A stretch of DNA of 64,000 bases from Hymenopellis radicata (GCA_015501595.1 JADNRX010000098.1:1-64000); one strand, 5' to 3'; counted from the first letter of the stretch, positions 46,984-56,343 are shown. Notes: generated from the letters alone by a model not told the origin. Numbers and translations: made by a program.

Positions 46984-47995
46984 TCACCTCTTCGGTGCGC
47001 CCTTCGCCAACGTAATTCCATCCGCCAAAGTAATACCCTGATACTTGCTCGCTTTTGGATGTCCGGTTGGACAAGCACTCGATGTGTGGTAGACGCCGAT
47101 TCTGCGGCACTTGAAACACCCATCGTGCGCGCAGATCCATTTGCGCTCGATCTCTGTGAGCTTGACGAGGCCGTCACTGCGATATCTCGCGGACTCGGGA
47201 GGAGAGTAGTGATCACCGCGTCCAACAGGAAAATAGGGTTTGCGGGGAAGTTGAGACCCGACGTGGGCAGGAGAATGGGAGCGACGATGAGGAGATGGGT
47301 GCTCGGCTGGCGTAGAAGCTCTAGTGGATTCACGCGGTGGACAGTAGGGATCGCCCACGATCGACAGACGGGCGCGTTTTGTGCTGCTCTGCCCCAATTC
47401 CTCCAGTGGTCTTTTCTTTCCCGTCATCTTTCCATCCTCCAGCGCGCGCATCGCGTCACACCAAACATCCAAATCGTTTTCCATCTGCATCGCCTCGTCC
47501 TGGGAGCACACATCGACGAGCGCCTTGTTCAGGTGCGATTTCAAATGCATGAGCAGTTTATCGTCACTCAGGTGATTCTTCGTTCCCTTCAGAAGGATAT
47601 TCTGCGACCGCAGTCTCGACGTCCATTGCACAACGGGCTCGTTCCAACCCTGTAGCGATGTCAGTATGGATTGCTCGATGTCGTCGGCCCAATACCGCGG
47701 AAGGAATTTGTCGCGCAGAGCAGCGATGAAGCGGGGTAGAGACAATGTCCTTAGGCGCTGTCGGTCGTCGTAGTACCACTGGTAGACCAGGGGGTCGCGC
47801 AGACCAGATGAGAGTGTCGAAACAATTTTTGATGGAGCGACCTCGTGCGTTTCGACATATTTGGAGGCGAGCCAGTCGTATAGGTTGAGATTGCTCGGGG
47901 TGAGAGGCTTGCAGGCATCGCAGGGGTTTATCAGAGGCGGAAGCGTTCGCGATACATCGATACGGGGCTGGATTATGGTGTCGTCTGCAGAGCCT
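46984..47995 (-). pseudogene. solitary retroelement Gag-like ORF
   Basis: An open frame from about 47995 to the stop at 46984 without an in-frame ATG near its beginning. It contains a retroviral-type capsid-like region (YDWLASKYVETHEVAPSKIV, DPLVYQWYYDDRQRLRTLSL, FIAALRDKFLPRYWADDIEQ), a basic serine/proline tract, and a zinc-knuckle-like CAHDGCFKCRRIGVYHTSSAC. No protease, reverse transcriptase or integrase follows on either side. This is a remnant of an LTR-type (Ty3/mdg4-like) element or a domesticated gag. It lies 0.3 kb from a tRNA gene, a common target for such elements. Confidence 0.65.
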
Positions 47996-48194
47996 TCAAA
48001 ATCATCAGTTTGTCAGACTTGTGAGGGCGGAAACATACCAGAAAGACAATACAGGAAGACTGTAAGAGACTAGGAAGCGGACTGAAGGCGGAGAACCAAT
48101 CTTCATCGGCCTTCCTCGGAAGTTGACCGGCTGTTGATGGCACCAGATCGGGAAGAACTTGCGCCACGTCGGGAATGTCGCGCCCGAGTCCAGA

Positions 48195-48905
48195 TGCGCT
48201 TGTACTATAATTGCTGACCCAGAGCGTGCCGGCGTCCAAGTTGTGGGCCATGCGAAGAGAACGAGAGGAGTTTTCAGTGAACACTCCTGCCGCCAGACCA
48301 TATTCAGTGTCGTTGGCGATTTCAAGCGCCTCTGTGGAGCCAGTTCAGAAGGCTCTGAGGTATCCACGTACCCTCCTCCGTCTCGAACTTCACTGCCACG
48401 GGCCCGAATATCTCCTCCCGGAAAGACTTCGTGTTGTTGTTTCCCGACATGATTGTAGGCTCGTCGAAGTAGCCAATGTCTCAAAGTCGCACGCCTCCGG
48501 TATGGAATTCTGCACCCTCTTTCTTCGCAATGTCGATGTAAGCCACGACGCGCTGGACCATCCGTCAGTCATCATACGTCGTGTACTTACATCCAGCTGT
48601 GTTTGAGAGACTTGAGGCATAGCTTCAAACGGGTCGCCCTTCTTCGCAGCCTGAGCTTTGGCAATCGCCACGAATTTATTGATGAATTCGTCGTAGATCC
48701 CCTCTTGAACAAGGATACGCGGACCAGCAGTACACGTTTGGCCTGATGAAATAATGGTTACTGAAGACTCCAGGTCATGACGTGGGACATACCAGCATAA
48801 GATTTCAGAGCTTGGTCCAAGTCGGCATCATCAAAGACGATATTCGGGCTCTTGCCGCCCGATTCGAGCGTGACAGATTTGAGGTTCGACTTCGCCGATG
48901 GAGAC
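48195..48905 (-). pseudogene. aldehyde dehydrogenase fragment, truncated at both ends
   Basis: C-terminal half of an NAD(P)-dependent aldehyde dehydrogenase. Pieces in order: [54 protein letters not shown] (catalytic Cys), GDPFEAMPQVSQTQLD, RVVAYIDIAKKEGAEFHTGG, then an in-frame TGA (VRL-stop), GYFDEPTIMSGNN, SFREEIFGPVAVKFETEE, EALEIANDTEYGLAAGVFTE and LDAGTLWVSNYS. Sequence for the N-terminal cofactor-binding half is missing upstream of 48905, and the terminal PFGGYKESGxG segment is missing below 48195. Introns are still recognisable. With two truncations and a stop it is a pseudogene. Confidence 0.85.
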
Positions 48906-49343
48906 TGGTAGTACAGTACAAAAGGGCAGTCTGGACGGAACGAATGATAACATTAGTACTGGTCTGGCCCCTTGATTCTAAATACTTTTCCATATAAGGA
49001 TAGCAATAAAGAAAAAGATAAGTATGATAAATAGCAAATGGAAGTAGAAAGATGGGAATAATGAACGATGTTCAGGTTTTGAGACCCGATGCACTTCACC
49101 ACAATGCTCTCCCATCAGGATCTTCGAGTGTCCAACCTTGCTTAGCGAGTACGTGACGACCGTACTGGCGTGCATACTCGGAAGCCTGGTTCAGACCCAT
49201 CAGGTCCTTCACGTTCCTCCAACTCGTCAACCTAACCGCGCACAGGCTAACCGCGCTCATGCATTGCAAAACCCTAAACAGGCCACGAAGCTGACCGCCG
49301 CCCAACGCAGCACCACACTTCGAAGCACAAACTCCGAGTAGAG
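48906..49343. other. flank of aldehyde dehydrogenase fragment
   Basis: No supported gene. A minus frame at 49096-49389 ends EYARQYGRHVLAKQGWTLED; it overlaps the F-box gene's end and resembles nothing known to me. Confidence 0.35.
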
Positions 49344-50453
49344 TTACAGAATCGGGGAGGGCAAGGGAATCATTCGGGGTTCCCAACACGCGTTTTGGGG
49401 CTGGCGGGTGGGAACGAGCATGAGTGTTTCAAGACACGGGCAATGGCGGCTGACTAGAGAGAAAATAGTCTGGACATGGTGGCCGTAGTAAAAGTCGCAA
49501 CACAGTATGATTGTCGAGAGCTGGGTCCTGTACGCGACCAATGTCGGCCTCATTACATTCCTGTGGAAGTCCGCATCGTCCGTTACGTCCACATCGTATA
49601 CCCAGGTCTGCAAAGAGCATAACTCCGGAGTAGGCACGGAAAGATCTGCGTTGGCGACATCGGAAGGCGAAATGTGTAAGTGCAGGTAGGTCACGGAGGA
49701 TGAGGCAGCAGCGGACGTGATTGCGTCGACATCGGAGGCAAACCTTGGCTGTATAAAGGTCGTGGTGAAGGAATGGAGGCTCTTCAGGGAGTCGAAAATC
49801 ACCGACCAAGACCCGTATGGCAGAATGGCGACATATTTCGTTGTTTCCAACACCTCGAGGCCCAAGCAGGACGTGCACAACACGTCAATCACATGGTTTT
49901 CAACAAAAGTGAGAGACGGTTTTGTTGTAGAGAGGCGTAGATAGCGCAGGTTTGGAAGGCAGCGTAAAATGCGTGCTATTAAAGTCTGATCGCGCGTTTC
50001 GTCCAATACGTTGCACGGGATAACCAAGGCCTTCGTGAACCATCCGAGCGGGACTTCGTCATCGCGCTCCCGCGATGTTTCGAGCGCGTGCAGAACAAAT
50101 GGGACGTGGTCCCAATCGGAGATGACGATAGAAGCATAGAGAAACCGCAAAGACGCGGCTTGCCATTCCTTGCAGACCAAAGTCAGTTGATATCTGGTGT
50201 TCTGGCGCAAATTATTAGCCACTTTTTCAGAAAGGTGCATTTCCCAACCTACAAAATGTATGCGGCGAGGGTCGTCATCAGAGGGAGGATTCAAGAGCCA
50301 TTCGCGCCCATAGTACATGTCGAGCGAGACGAACGTTGCGAAGGCGAAAATAATCTGCCAGACTTCAAGTGGAAGATCAGGTAGCATAGTAACGTCCTTC
50401 TGTTTGTTCTTATGGGAGATTTTGGCAGATCTGCGCGAAACGTTAGAATCCAT
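49344..50453 (-). CDS. F-box protein, distinct subfamily (369 aa)
   Basis: F-box-like adaptor unrelated to the MECPNC family. Start ATG 50453 (MDSNVSRRSAKISHKN); the frame upstream lacks an ATG. The F-box-like segment is MLPDLPLEVWQIIFAFATFV (about residues 23-42), followed by LTLVCKEWQAASLRFLYASI, then leucine-rich segments (ILRCLPNLRYLRLSTT, VLCTSCLGLEVLETTKY). It ends MIPLPSPIL. Single exon. Typical of Agaricomycete F-box proteins judging rank of LRR residues. The Ngaro-like element ends 146 bp upstream of the start, so its promoter may have been altered by that insertion. Confidence 0.75.
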   Translation of the reverse strand: MDSNVSRRSAKISHKNKQKDVTMLPDLPLEVWQIIFAFATFVSLDMYYGREWLLNPPSDDDPRRIHFVGWEMHLSEKVANNLRQNTRYQLTLVCKEWQAASLRFLYASIVISDWDHVPFVLHALETSRERDDEVPLGWFTKALVIPCNVLDETRDQTLIARILRCLPNLRYLRLSTTKPSLTFVENHVIDVLCTSCLGLEVLETTKYVAILPYGSWSVIFDSLKSLHSFTTTFIQPRFASDVDAITSAAASSSVTYLHLHISPSDVANADLSVPTPELCSLQTWVYDVDVTDDADFHRNVMRPTLVAYRTQLSTIILCCDFYYGHHVQTIFSLVSRHCPCLETLMLVPTRQPQNACWEPRMIPLPSPIL

Positions 50454-50599
50454 AGTGCCCAATGCATTTCACGTACATTCGGATGTTAAGTTTACTGGAG
50501 GAGGTTCGAATCCTGTTGATTAGCTGCATGATATGCGCTAGTACTGACGGAAGGAAGATTTATTGATGTCGTTGATGGCCTTGACGTGTTTTGTTCACG

Positions 50600-50767
50600 A
50601 ATCTTTGTACTGCATTCAAATGCTACGTAGATGGTAGATCTGTGCGGATCTGTGTGAGCTTGGAATCTGTGTGAGCTTGGAACAGTGAGCTGCAAGTGGT
50701 GGGTGAAGGCGAAGCCTTCGGGCCCCAGCAACGGTTCTGAATCCTTGTGGACGTGGTCAGCTGCGAT
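50600..50767 (-). repeat. split direct repeat B2 (element 3' end)
   Basis: 168 bp copy of B1. The element-flank junction is near 50599/50600. Confidence 0.9.
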
Positions 50768-50868
50768 GGGCGGGTGGGCCACGCAGCTGGCACTAGGACT
50801 TGCCGTGCTAGAGCAGAGCCGAGCAAGTTCGCAGCTGCATGAGTTCATTCTTTGACTGAACACATATC

Positions 50869-52497
50869 TCAGGGAGCGGCGGGTGGGAAAGAAAAGAGAA
50901 AGAGCCGAGCCTGAAATGCGAGTGTCGTCGACGCGCGACTCGACGTGATGACGGTAACGAAAGAGGAAGGAGTTACCGCATCACATGTCCGTACGAAGAC
51001 CTCGATTTCCTTGAGCTCGTGCCTCACTCTTATCAAATCTACAATCTTTGTACTGCATTCAAATGCTACGTAGATGGTAGATCTGTGCGGATCTGTGTGA
51101 GCTTGGAATCTGTGTGAGCTTGGAACAGTGAGCTGCAAGTGGTGGGTGAAGGCGAAGCCTTCGGGCCCCAGCAACGGTTCTGAATCCTTGTGGACGTGGT
51201 CAGCTGCGATACCCAATACGAAGGAGTACGGACGACGCATCCAGCGACCGCGGATACCCCCGAAAGAAGGAGTGTACTCACAACGCACGGGTGGCATCGT
51301 ATATCTGATGAACTCTTGATGCAAATCTGGCTGCATATACGGTGCCATTATCTCCGAGTGCCTGCGCAGGTACAACAAGAAAGCATCACTTTTCCATCGT
51401 CCCATGACCTTAACCGCGTCAAATGGAACACCTCGTAGGAGGTATTCGAGGGTGGCGCCGATCCGTATACCGTGACCTTGTAACGTCTTGAGACCACGGT
51501 TTTTGGCGGCCTTGTGTATGCGTGCGATGAAAGCCGGTTTTGTCATGGGACGCAACGTCTCTTTTTCTCCCTGTACATGACGATATGCAAACAGGTGACT
51601 GTTGGGCAAGAGCCCGTTGACACGAAGGTGATTGTTGAATAGATCTTCGGGATCTGTACTCCCAATCTGTTGGGCCCAGTACAGATCCTCTCCATTGGCT
51701 GGATCGCTTTTGGTGGACGGGATGTGGAATATTACAGTTTGGAAGCCATTCCTGTCGCTGCCGCGGCGCCTGTTGGATAGAGTGACGTGAGCACCCGGTC
51801 GAAAGCTCTTCAATGTGGGTATGGTAAATTCTCCGAGCCGGCCGACTGCATAGAATGTAGTCGTCAGACAACTCGCGCACGCCGCATCCAGTGGGATGTT
51901 CAAATCCAGATCCTTGAGAATTTCCTCGATGTACTCAACTGTGTACGGTTGGCGCTTCTTCCGCTTTGACTCGGGAGGTTGCAATCTCTCGGCGCCCCGA
52001 ATCAGCGTGTCAAGCTCCGCCTTGTTCATGTGCCATGTCACCCCGTGAATAATGTGCCACGCTCGGACCCCATAGAGATAGTTTTTGACAGAAGCTCCCG
52101 CATATGCGCCTGCCATGGTCGAAATCCACGCACTGATCAAATCAGGACTAGCTGGAGCTCGCTGATCCTCTGGAATCCTGCGCGAGTCACAGAACACATG
52201 GAATGCTAGTAGACCTGAAGCGTAGGTCTCTAACGTGCTTTCAGCATAGCCGTGGACAAGAACTTGCTGTACATGGTCGATGAACTCGTTGGGAAGGTCT
52301 ATGGGTCGCCCGTTGAGATCAGTAAAAAGTCCGTGTATTAATTGGCTTCCATAGTACAAGACGACCGCGTGCGGGAGTGTGTGGACGGAGCGGGGATAAA
52401 AGAGGTTGTAGCGTAGATACATAAGGTCGTGCTGTAGTGGATGGCATAACTGGCGTAGGAGTAATGGCTGGATATAGAGTGGGAGTAGATCTACCAT
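50869..52497 (-). CDS. Ngaro tyrosine recombinase
   Basis: 542-codon frame from ATG 52497. Site-specific tyrosine recombinase that integrates the circular DNA. The N-terminal SAM-like domain has YAESTLETYASGLLAFHVFC and VKNYLYGVRAWHII; the catalytic domain has R220 (AVGRLGEFT), H342-x2-R345 (HGIRIGAT), W368 (MGRWKSDAF) and Y376 (LLYLRRH), so the R-H-R-Y set is intact. The true domain ends near residue 400 (DLHQEF); the frame then continues across B1 and A2 and stops at 50869, so the C-terminal 140 residues are repeat-encoded. Confidence 0.9.
   Translation of the reverse strand: MVDLLPLYIQPLLLRQLCHPLQHDLMYLRYNLFYPRSVHTLPHAVVLYYGSQLIHGLFTDLNGRPIDLPNEFIDHVQQVLVHGYAESTLETYASGLLAFHVFCDSRRIPEDQRAPASPDLISAWISTMAGAYAGASVKNYLYGVRAWHIIHGVTWHMNKAELDTLIRGAERLQPPESKRKKRQPYTVEYIEEILKDLDLNIPLDAACASCLTTTFYAVGRLGEFTIPTLKSFRPGAHVTLSNRRRGSDRNGFQTVIFHIPSTKSDPANGEDLYWAQQIGSTDPEDLFNNHLRVNGLLPNSHLFAYRHVQGEKETLRPMTKPAFIARIHKAAKNRGLKTLQGHGIRIGATLEYLLRGVPFDAVKVMGRWKSDAFLLYLRRHSEIMAPYMQPDLHQEFIRYTMPPVRCEYTPSFGGIRGRWMRRPYSFVLGIAADHVHKDSEPLLGPEGFAFTHHLQLTVPSSHRFQAHTDPHRSTIYVAFECSTKIVDLIRVRHELKEIEVFVRTCDAVTPSSFVTVITSSRASTTLAFQARLFLFSFPPAAP
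50888..51044 (-). repeat. split direct repeat A2
   Basis: 157 bp copy of A1. It overlaps the B1 edge by 2 bp (AA). The recombinase frame continues through it. Confidence 0.9.
51043..51210 (-). repeat. split direct repeat B1
   Basis: 168 bp, matching B2. Includes an internal short tandem (ATCTGTGTGAGCTTGGA twice). Confidence 0.9.
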
Positions 52498-54751
52498 GAA
52501 GCGTAGATCGCAGCGAGCTCACGAGCCTCGGCTTCACGCTGACGCTCAAACGCGAGTCGCTCGTCATCTCGGGATCGCCTGATACGCTGAGATGTGAAAG
52601 AAGCGCATCTAGCAGAAGTTCGCTCGCGTTCTGCAGGTGAGAGTGGGGCGTCGTAATCAACGATGAACTGCTGGAGGTGATCTGGGATGGGAATGGCGGG
52701 GAGAAGTTTGTCGGGTGGGCCGTATTCGCCTCGCGAGGGAGCATCAGCGGGGTTCTGAGCGCTCGCGATGTACCGTGTATGGACATGGAATTGGTGTTGA
52801 TCCACGAGCTGGTGAACATGTTTGAATATACTGTTCGTGGATCGGTTTCTGCTGCGACCATTCCACCATCCTTCAACGACTCCTTCGTTGTCGCCATTGA
52901 TCTTTTATCATCCTTGTCAGATGTAGCACATAGCCACTGTCATAGTCGACGCACCTTGTAGTGTAGTCCCGGTTCAGCGTAGCGAGCAACGATGCAGACG
53001 AGGAGGTAGAAACCAACTGCCTCGGCCCATCCAATATCGCGCTCCTTGTCGCCTTCCCATCCTGGGAGCAGTCGGTATGCCCTCCAGTAACCACGGATGT
53101 ATAAGCCGATGCCATAGCCGCTGCTGGCGTCTGAGTAGGCATGAGCATCGATGAGCTCTGCTGGACCTGGGATTGCGGCGCTGATGGGTGCAGATAAACG
53201 TTCCCTCCACCACTGTAAGTCCGTCGGTAGTCGTTTTGGTGACCGATGTGCAACGAAAGGCTGTGCATGGCTTAATTCGGCAGCCATCTTTTCAAGCTCG
53301 ATAAGGTATGCCCTTCCCGCGATCAGAACGAGGCTGACATGCAACAGTTTTCCATACAGACTGTCAACTTGCTCTGCCGTATGATGAGAACGAGCTTCCC
53401 ACTCGTCAATGGCACCCAAATACTTTTGCCTTTTCTGCTCCGGTACAGACACCATCATAGTTGTCAGACACCATTGAAATCCAAAGTAGGTAGGATTGTA
53501 GCAGAAAGGAATATCCTTACTGAGCTCCCAAATATAACCAAGGCGCGTGGTGATGCCGTCAATATCTGCGAAGCTATATGTATACTGCATGTCCTCCGCC
53601 GAGCGCGGCGAGTCTTCCGCATGGTCAACGATAGGGAAAATAAAGTCGTCGTCGAACTCCTCTGGCCTGCCACTGGGAAGTGAATGTCCCTGATATAGAA
53701 TGCGTCCTTTGATGTGATGAGCACCGCCAGCCTCTCGAACGCGATGCTGTAATTCTAGACGCATCTGATTGTATTGCTTCAGCCATTTTCGCAAGATGCG
53801 GATCCAGAAGTGGTCGTCCACCCATTTAGTGAGCGGTCCGAGGCCCTTAGCACGACAAATGTCCATTCCGGCATCTGCAAGGTTACCAAAGCCCCCGCCT
53901 GAAGAGGCGAGTCCAAACATGTCTCGAACATCAACCGCAAACTCGTCATCATCAGATATTCGTAGAACAACCCCGGGCCACTGGCTGGGATGTAGAGGGA
54001 TCATGCGATATGCATCGGACAGGTCGCGTACAGCACCCTGAGAACCTGGTGGCAATGTCCATAACAGACGAGCCGTGTTCGCAAATGTGCCCCATAAACA
54101 TGGATATAGCGTAGAATCGATGGCGGAATTAATGGAGCTTATAGTAGCAGGAATGGAAGAGATTAAAAGTGGGGAATATGGATAGGACAAGTTTTCGAGC
54201 AGTCGGAACTTGCCCGGCTTGCCAGGTTTGGGAATCATAGATATGGGAGAGGTTTGAAAAGGTCCTAGCACCGTCTCGATGACCTGACGCGTGTACGGCC
54301 CAAGCCATCGTCCCGTGCTAAATTCCTTCTCCGCCACAAACCGGAATGCCTCGTGGTGCTCTGGAGTCACGAGTCTGTTGGGCGGAGAGAAGGTGTGATG
54401 AATAGCGGGAACACCAAGATCGAAGCCGTGCATAATGGAGTGGGGTAGCGTAGGATATTTACATATAAGACCTGTCTCCACCAGAGCTTCGTGCCAGGCC
54501 TCTGCACGAAGCGGTGTTGTCACTCGTTGCTCATGCGCCGAGAGGGCAGCTCTGAGCACCATGACTGCGCTCTCCGCATCCGGAGCATTCATGCTTCTCT
54601 GGGTGCGTCCGGCTGGTGCATCCATTACTTCGTTGCCAGTCGGAACATAACTCCTGGCCACTTGGGTTTTGGAGATATCCGCGCTCGTTTTTGCTGCAGC
54701 GAACGGGAGTGCGTTTGTCCCACAGTTGGTGGCGGGAGCAGTTACGCACAT
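52491..54751 (-). CDS. Ngaro reverse transcriptase / RNase H
   Basis: Two exons, 54751-52955 and 52901-52491. RT region: SIMHGFDLGVPAIHHTFSPP, QTSPISMIPKPGKPGKFRLL, RDLSDAYRMIPLHPSQWPGV (catalytic Asp), DMFGLASSGGGFGNLADAGM and KWVDDHFWI (the DD of the active site in YxDD position). RNase H: AHAYSDASSGYGIGLYIRG, WAEAVGFYLLVCIV, KINGDNEGVVEGWWNGRSRN and HTRYIASAQNPADAPSRG. The 53-nt intron (GTGCGT...AAAAG) interrupts RNase H; without splicing the frame stops at KVRRL. The ORF ends AIYASW with TAG overlapping the recombinase start (ATGGTAG), which would suit termination-reinitiation. Confidence 0.88.
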
Positions 54752-55190
54752 TGTGGATGTCTCTCCCGAGGCAAATGTGACAGCGCGGCTTGACGTCGAG
54801 TTTGCGAAAGGAATCAGTTAAGGAAGTCTCCACTGTGGAAGCTGTCCCACTGGATTTTTTGGGAGACGACGTCGGATATGGTGCTGAGAATTCGCGACGC
54901 TTCATGGGCGAGCGGCGGATGGGCCCAGCTCCATCACGGTCACCGCGGTCTGACTGCTCTCGAGACTTTTTCGAACTGGCGCGGCCGTAGCAGTAGGGTA
55001 ACAATATCGGTGGCAGTAGCACATAGCAGTTGCAGATAGCAGCAGTGGCAGTGGCAGTGGCGGTGGCAGTGGCAGTGGCAGTGGCAGTAGCAGTAGCGGT
55101 AGCAGTTGGCAGTAGCGGTGGCAGTTGGCAGTAGCGGTAGCAGTTGGCAGTAGCAGTGGCATTAGCAGTAGAAAAGACAATCATTGGCAA
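54531..55190 (-). CDS. zinc-knuckle segment preceding the Ngaro reverse transcriptase
   Basis: An open frame with two cysteine clusters: CHICLGRDIHNVRNC and CSDWQ...CTSRTHPEKHECSGCGERSHGAQSC, which look like retroelement nucleic-acid-binding knuckles. It is one base out of phase with the reverse transcriptase frame and overlaps it by 221 bases, stopping at PLGA while the RT frame continues (LRAALSAHEQRVTTPLRAEA). Fusion would need a +1 frameshift or a missed splice; a simple one-base sequence error is equally possible. Its first 50 codons read through an Ala-Thr encoding minisatellite. Confidence 0.6.
   Translation of the reverse strand: MPMIVFSTANATATANCYRYCQLPPLLPTATATATATATATATATATATAAICNCYVLLPPILLPYCYGRASSKKSREQSDRGDRDGAGPIRRSPMKRREFSAPYPTSSPKKSSGTASTVETSLTDSFRKLDVKPRCHICLGRDIHNVRNCSRHQLWDKRTPVRCSKNERGYLQNPSGQELCSDWQRSNGCTSRTHPEKHECSGCGERSHGAQSCPLGA
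55010..55170 (-). repeat. GTGGCA/GTAGCA-type minisatellite within the element
   Basis: About 160 bp of tandem GTGGCA and GTAGCA/GTAGCG variants between Gag and the RT region. On the minus strand it encodes alternating Ala-Thr. Confidence 0.9.
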
Positions 55191-55257
55191 GAGGAAGAAA
55201 AGAAAGAACGCGAAAAGACGTCAGCAAGGCTGTTATTATGGTCATGAGAAAAAAGGC

Positions 55258-56145
55258 TTACAGGTCTATCTCCGCTTTGAGCGAAGCCTTATCTATCTTC
55301 TTGCCCGCGCGTGCTAGCACCTCGGGCGATATCAATGCCAGATTGAACGGGCTCCCTTGCTCGTTGCGGTCGTACCACTCCTGTCGCATCCAGGCATGGT
55401 AGAGCGCCATAACCGCCTCTCCATCCTCCTCTCGCAATTCCGGTGCCATTTCCATATTGACATAAAAGGCGGAGAACATCGTGATATAGGAATCGGGGTA
55501 ATTGCCTAGGTGTAGGGCACCAAGGAACGCGTTTTTCGCAGCGGAGATTTGTTTCCACGAAAGCTTGATGTCGGGGATGGCATTTGGGGAGGTGCGCGAG
55601 GCAGAGCTGGCCTGGAACGCGAGTTTACCGCCGGAGTCTTTGCCAATGCTGATGATGGACTCGTCGGTGCTGTGTCGCACAATGTCGGCTGCCTCGCGAC
55701 TAGCTTCGGGGAGGAAATACCAAAGTGGACAGTACTTGCGAGCTGTCATTTGCTTCTTGGCATACGGGTGTAGCTGCTCGCGAATGGACGTGATTCCAGC
55801 AGACTCGCTGAACCCATACAAAGGAGTCCGCTTCTTCTCCATCTCCAGCCGACTCTCCTCCTCTTTCTTGCGGAGCTGCTCCTGCTCCAGCTTCCTCGCA
55901 TCCTCCTCCTGTTGCTTCCGCTGTTCCACAAGGGCCAGGTCAGCCTCAACCTGCAGCTGGTACTGCGCCCGTAGCGCCGCATTGTCCGTTTCCCAAATTT
56001 GGCGTAGATGGGCCGCTGCTTCCTCTTCATTTGTTACGTCTGCTGTCGCAGCGTCTGAAATCAGCGCCTGGCGTAGGGGCTGGTTCGACGGCCCCGTAAA
56101 GTCGGGACACGGGATGAGACTCGGGTCGAAAGCAAGTCGCGCCAT
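55258..56145 (-). CDS. Ngaro element Gag protein
   Basis: Single frame of 295 aa from ATG 56145, 40 bp inside the A1 repeat. Residues 50-105 form a charged coiled coil (LEQEQLRKKEEESRLEMEKK); the second half has a capsid-like helical pattern (YCPLWYFLPEASREAADIVR, KLSWKQISAAKNAFLGALHL, MALYHAWMRQEWYDRNEQGS). Position and size match the first ORF of fungal Ngaro/DIRS elements. Presumed to package element RNA. Confidence 0.75.
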   Translation of the reverse strand: MARLAFDPSLIPCPDFTGPSNQPLRQALISDAATADVTNEEEAAAHLRQIWETDNAALRAQYQLQVEADLALVEQRKQQEEDARKLEQEQLRKKEEESRLEMEKKRTPLYGFSESAGITSIREQLHPYAKKQMTARKYCPLWYFLPEASREAADIVRHSTDESIISIGKDSGGKLAFQASSASRTSPNAIPDIKLSWKQISAAKNAFLGALHLGNYPDSYITMFSAFYVNMEMAPELREEDGEAVMALYHAWMRQEWYDRNEQGSPFNLALISPEVLARAGKKIDKASLKAEIDL

Positions 56146-56186
56146 TACAGTAGTGTATTAAGATATAGGAATTAAGTTGTGTTTTA

Positions 56187-56343
56187 AAAGAAAAGAGAAA
56201 GAGCCGAGCCTGAAATGCGAGTGTCGTCGACGCGCGACTCGACGTGATGACGGTAACGAAAGAGGAAGGAGTTACCGCATCACATGTCCGTACGAAGACC
56301 TCGATTTCCTTGAGCTCGTGCCTCACTCTTATCAAATCTACAA
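56187..56343 (-). repeat. split direct repeat A1
   Basis: 157 bp, matching A2 at 50888-51044. Contains CGAGTGTCGTCGACGCGCGA (plus strand). Confidence 0.9.

Larger units (their letters stand above)
50600..56343 (-). mobile_element. Ngaro-like (DIRS order) tyrosine-recombinase retrotransposon, apparently full length
   Basis: 5.74 kb element read on the minus strand: A1 repeat (56343-56187), Gag, zinc-knuckle/reverse transcriptase/RNase H, tyrosine recombinase, B1 (51210-51043), A2 (51044-50888), B2 (50767-50600). The arrangement A1-ORFs-B1-A2-B2 of split direct repeats is the hallmark of Ngaro/PAT-type elements, which integrate a circular DNA with a tyrosine recombinase and make no target duplication; none is seen here. 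No methyltransferase domain, as expected for Ngaro rather than DIRS1. The two A copies (157 bp) and two B copies (168 bp) look identical by eye, suggesting recent insertion. Confidence 0.9.

Noticed and set aside
47059..47655. 198-codon + frame
   Set aside because: Antisense of the gag-like ORF.
46984..47745. Reading the gag-like ORF as part of a complete LTR retrotransposon
   Set aside because: No reverse transcriptase, integrase or LTR pair could be found around it.
50600..51210. Tandem B-A-B repeats as an independent satellite or LTR pair
   Set aside because: Order and copy relation to A1 at 56187 match split direct repeats of one Ngaro element.
54900..55190. GTGGCA repeats as a possible CRISPR-like or satellite array
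   Set aside because: Short direct units without spacers, inside a retrotransposon of a eukaryote; a simple minisatellite.
55502..56161. 219-codon + frame rich in Ser/Ala
   Set aside because: Antisense of the Ngaro Gag coiled coil.
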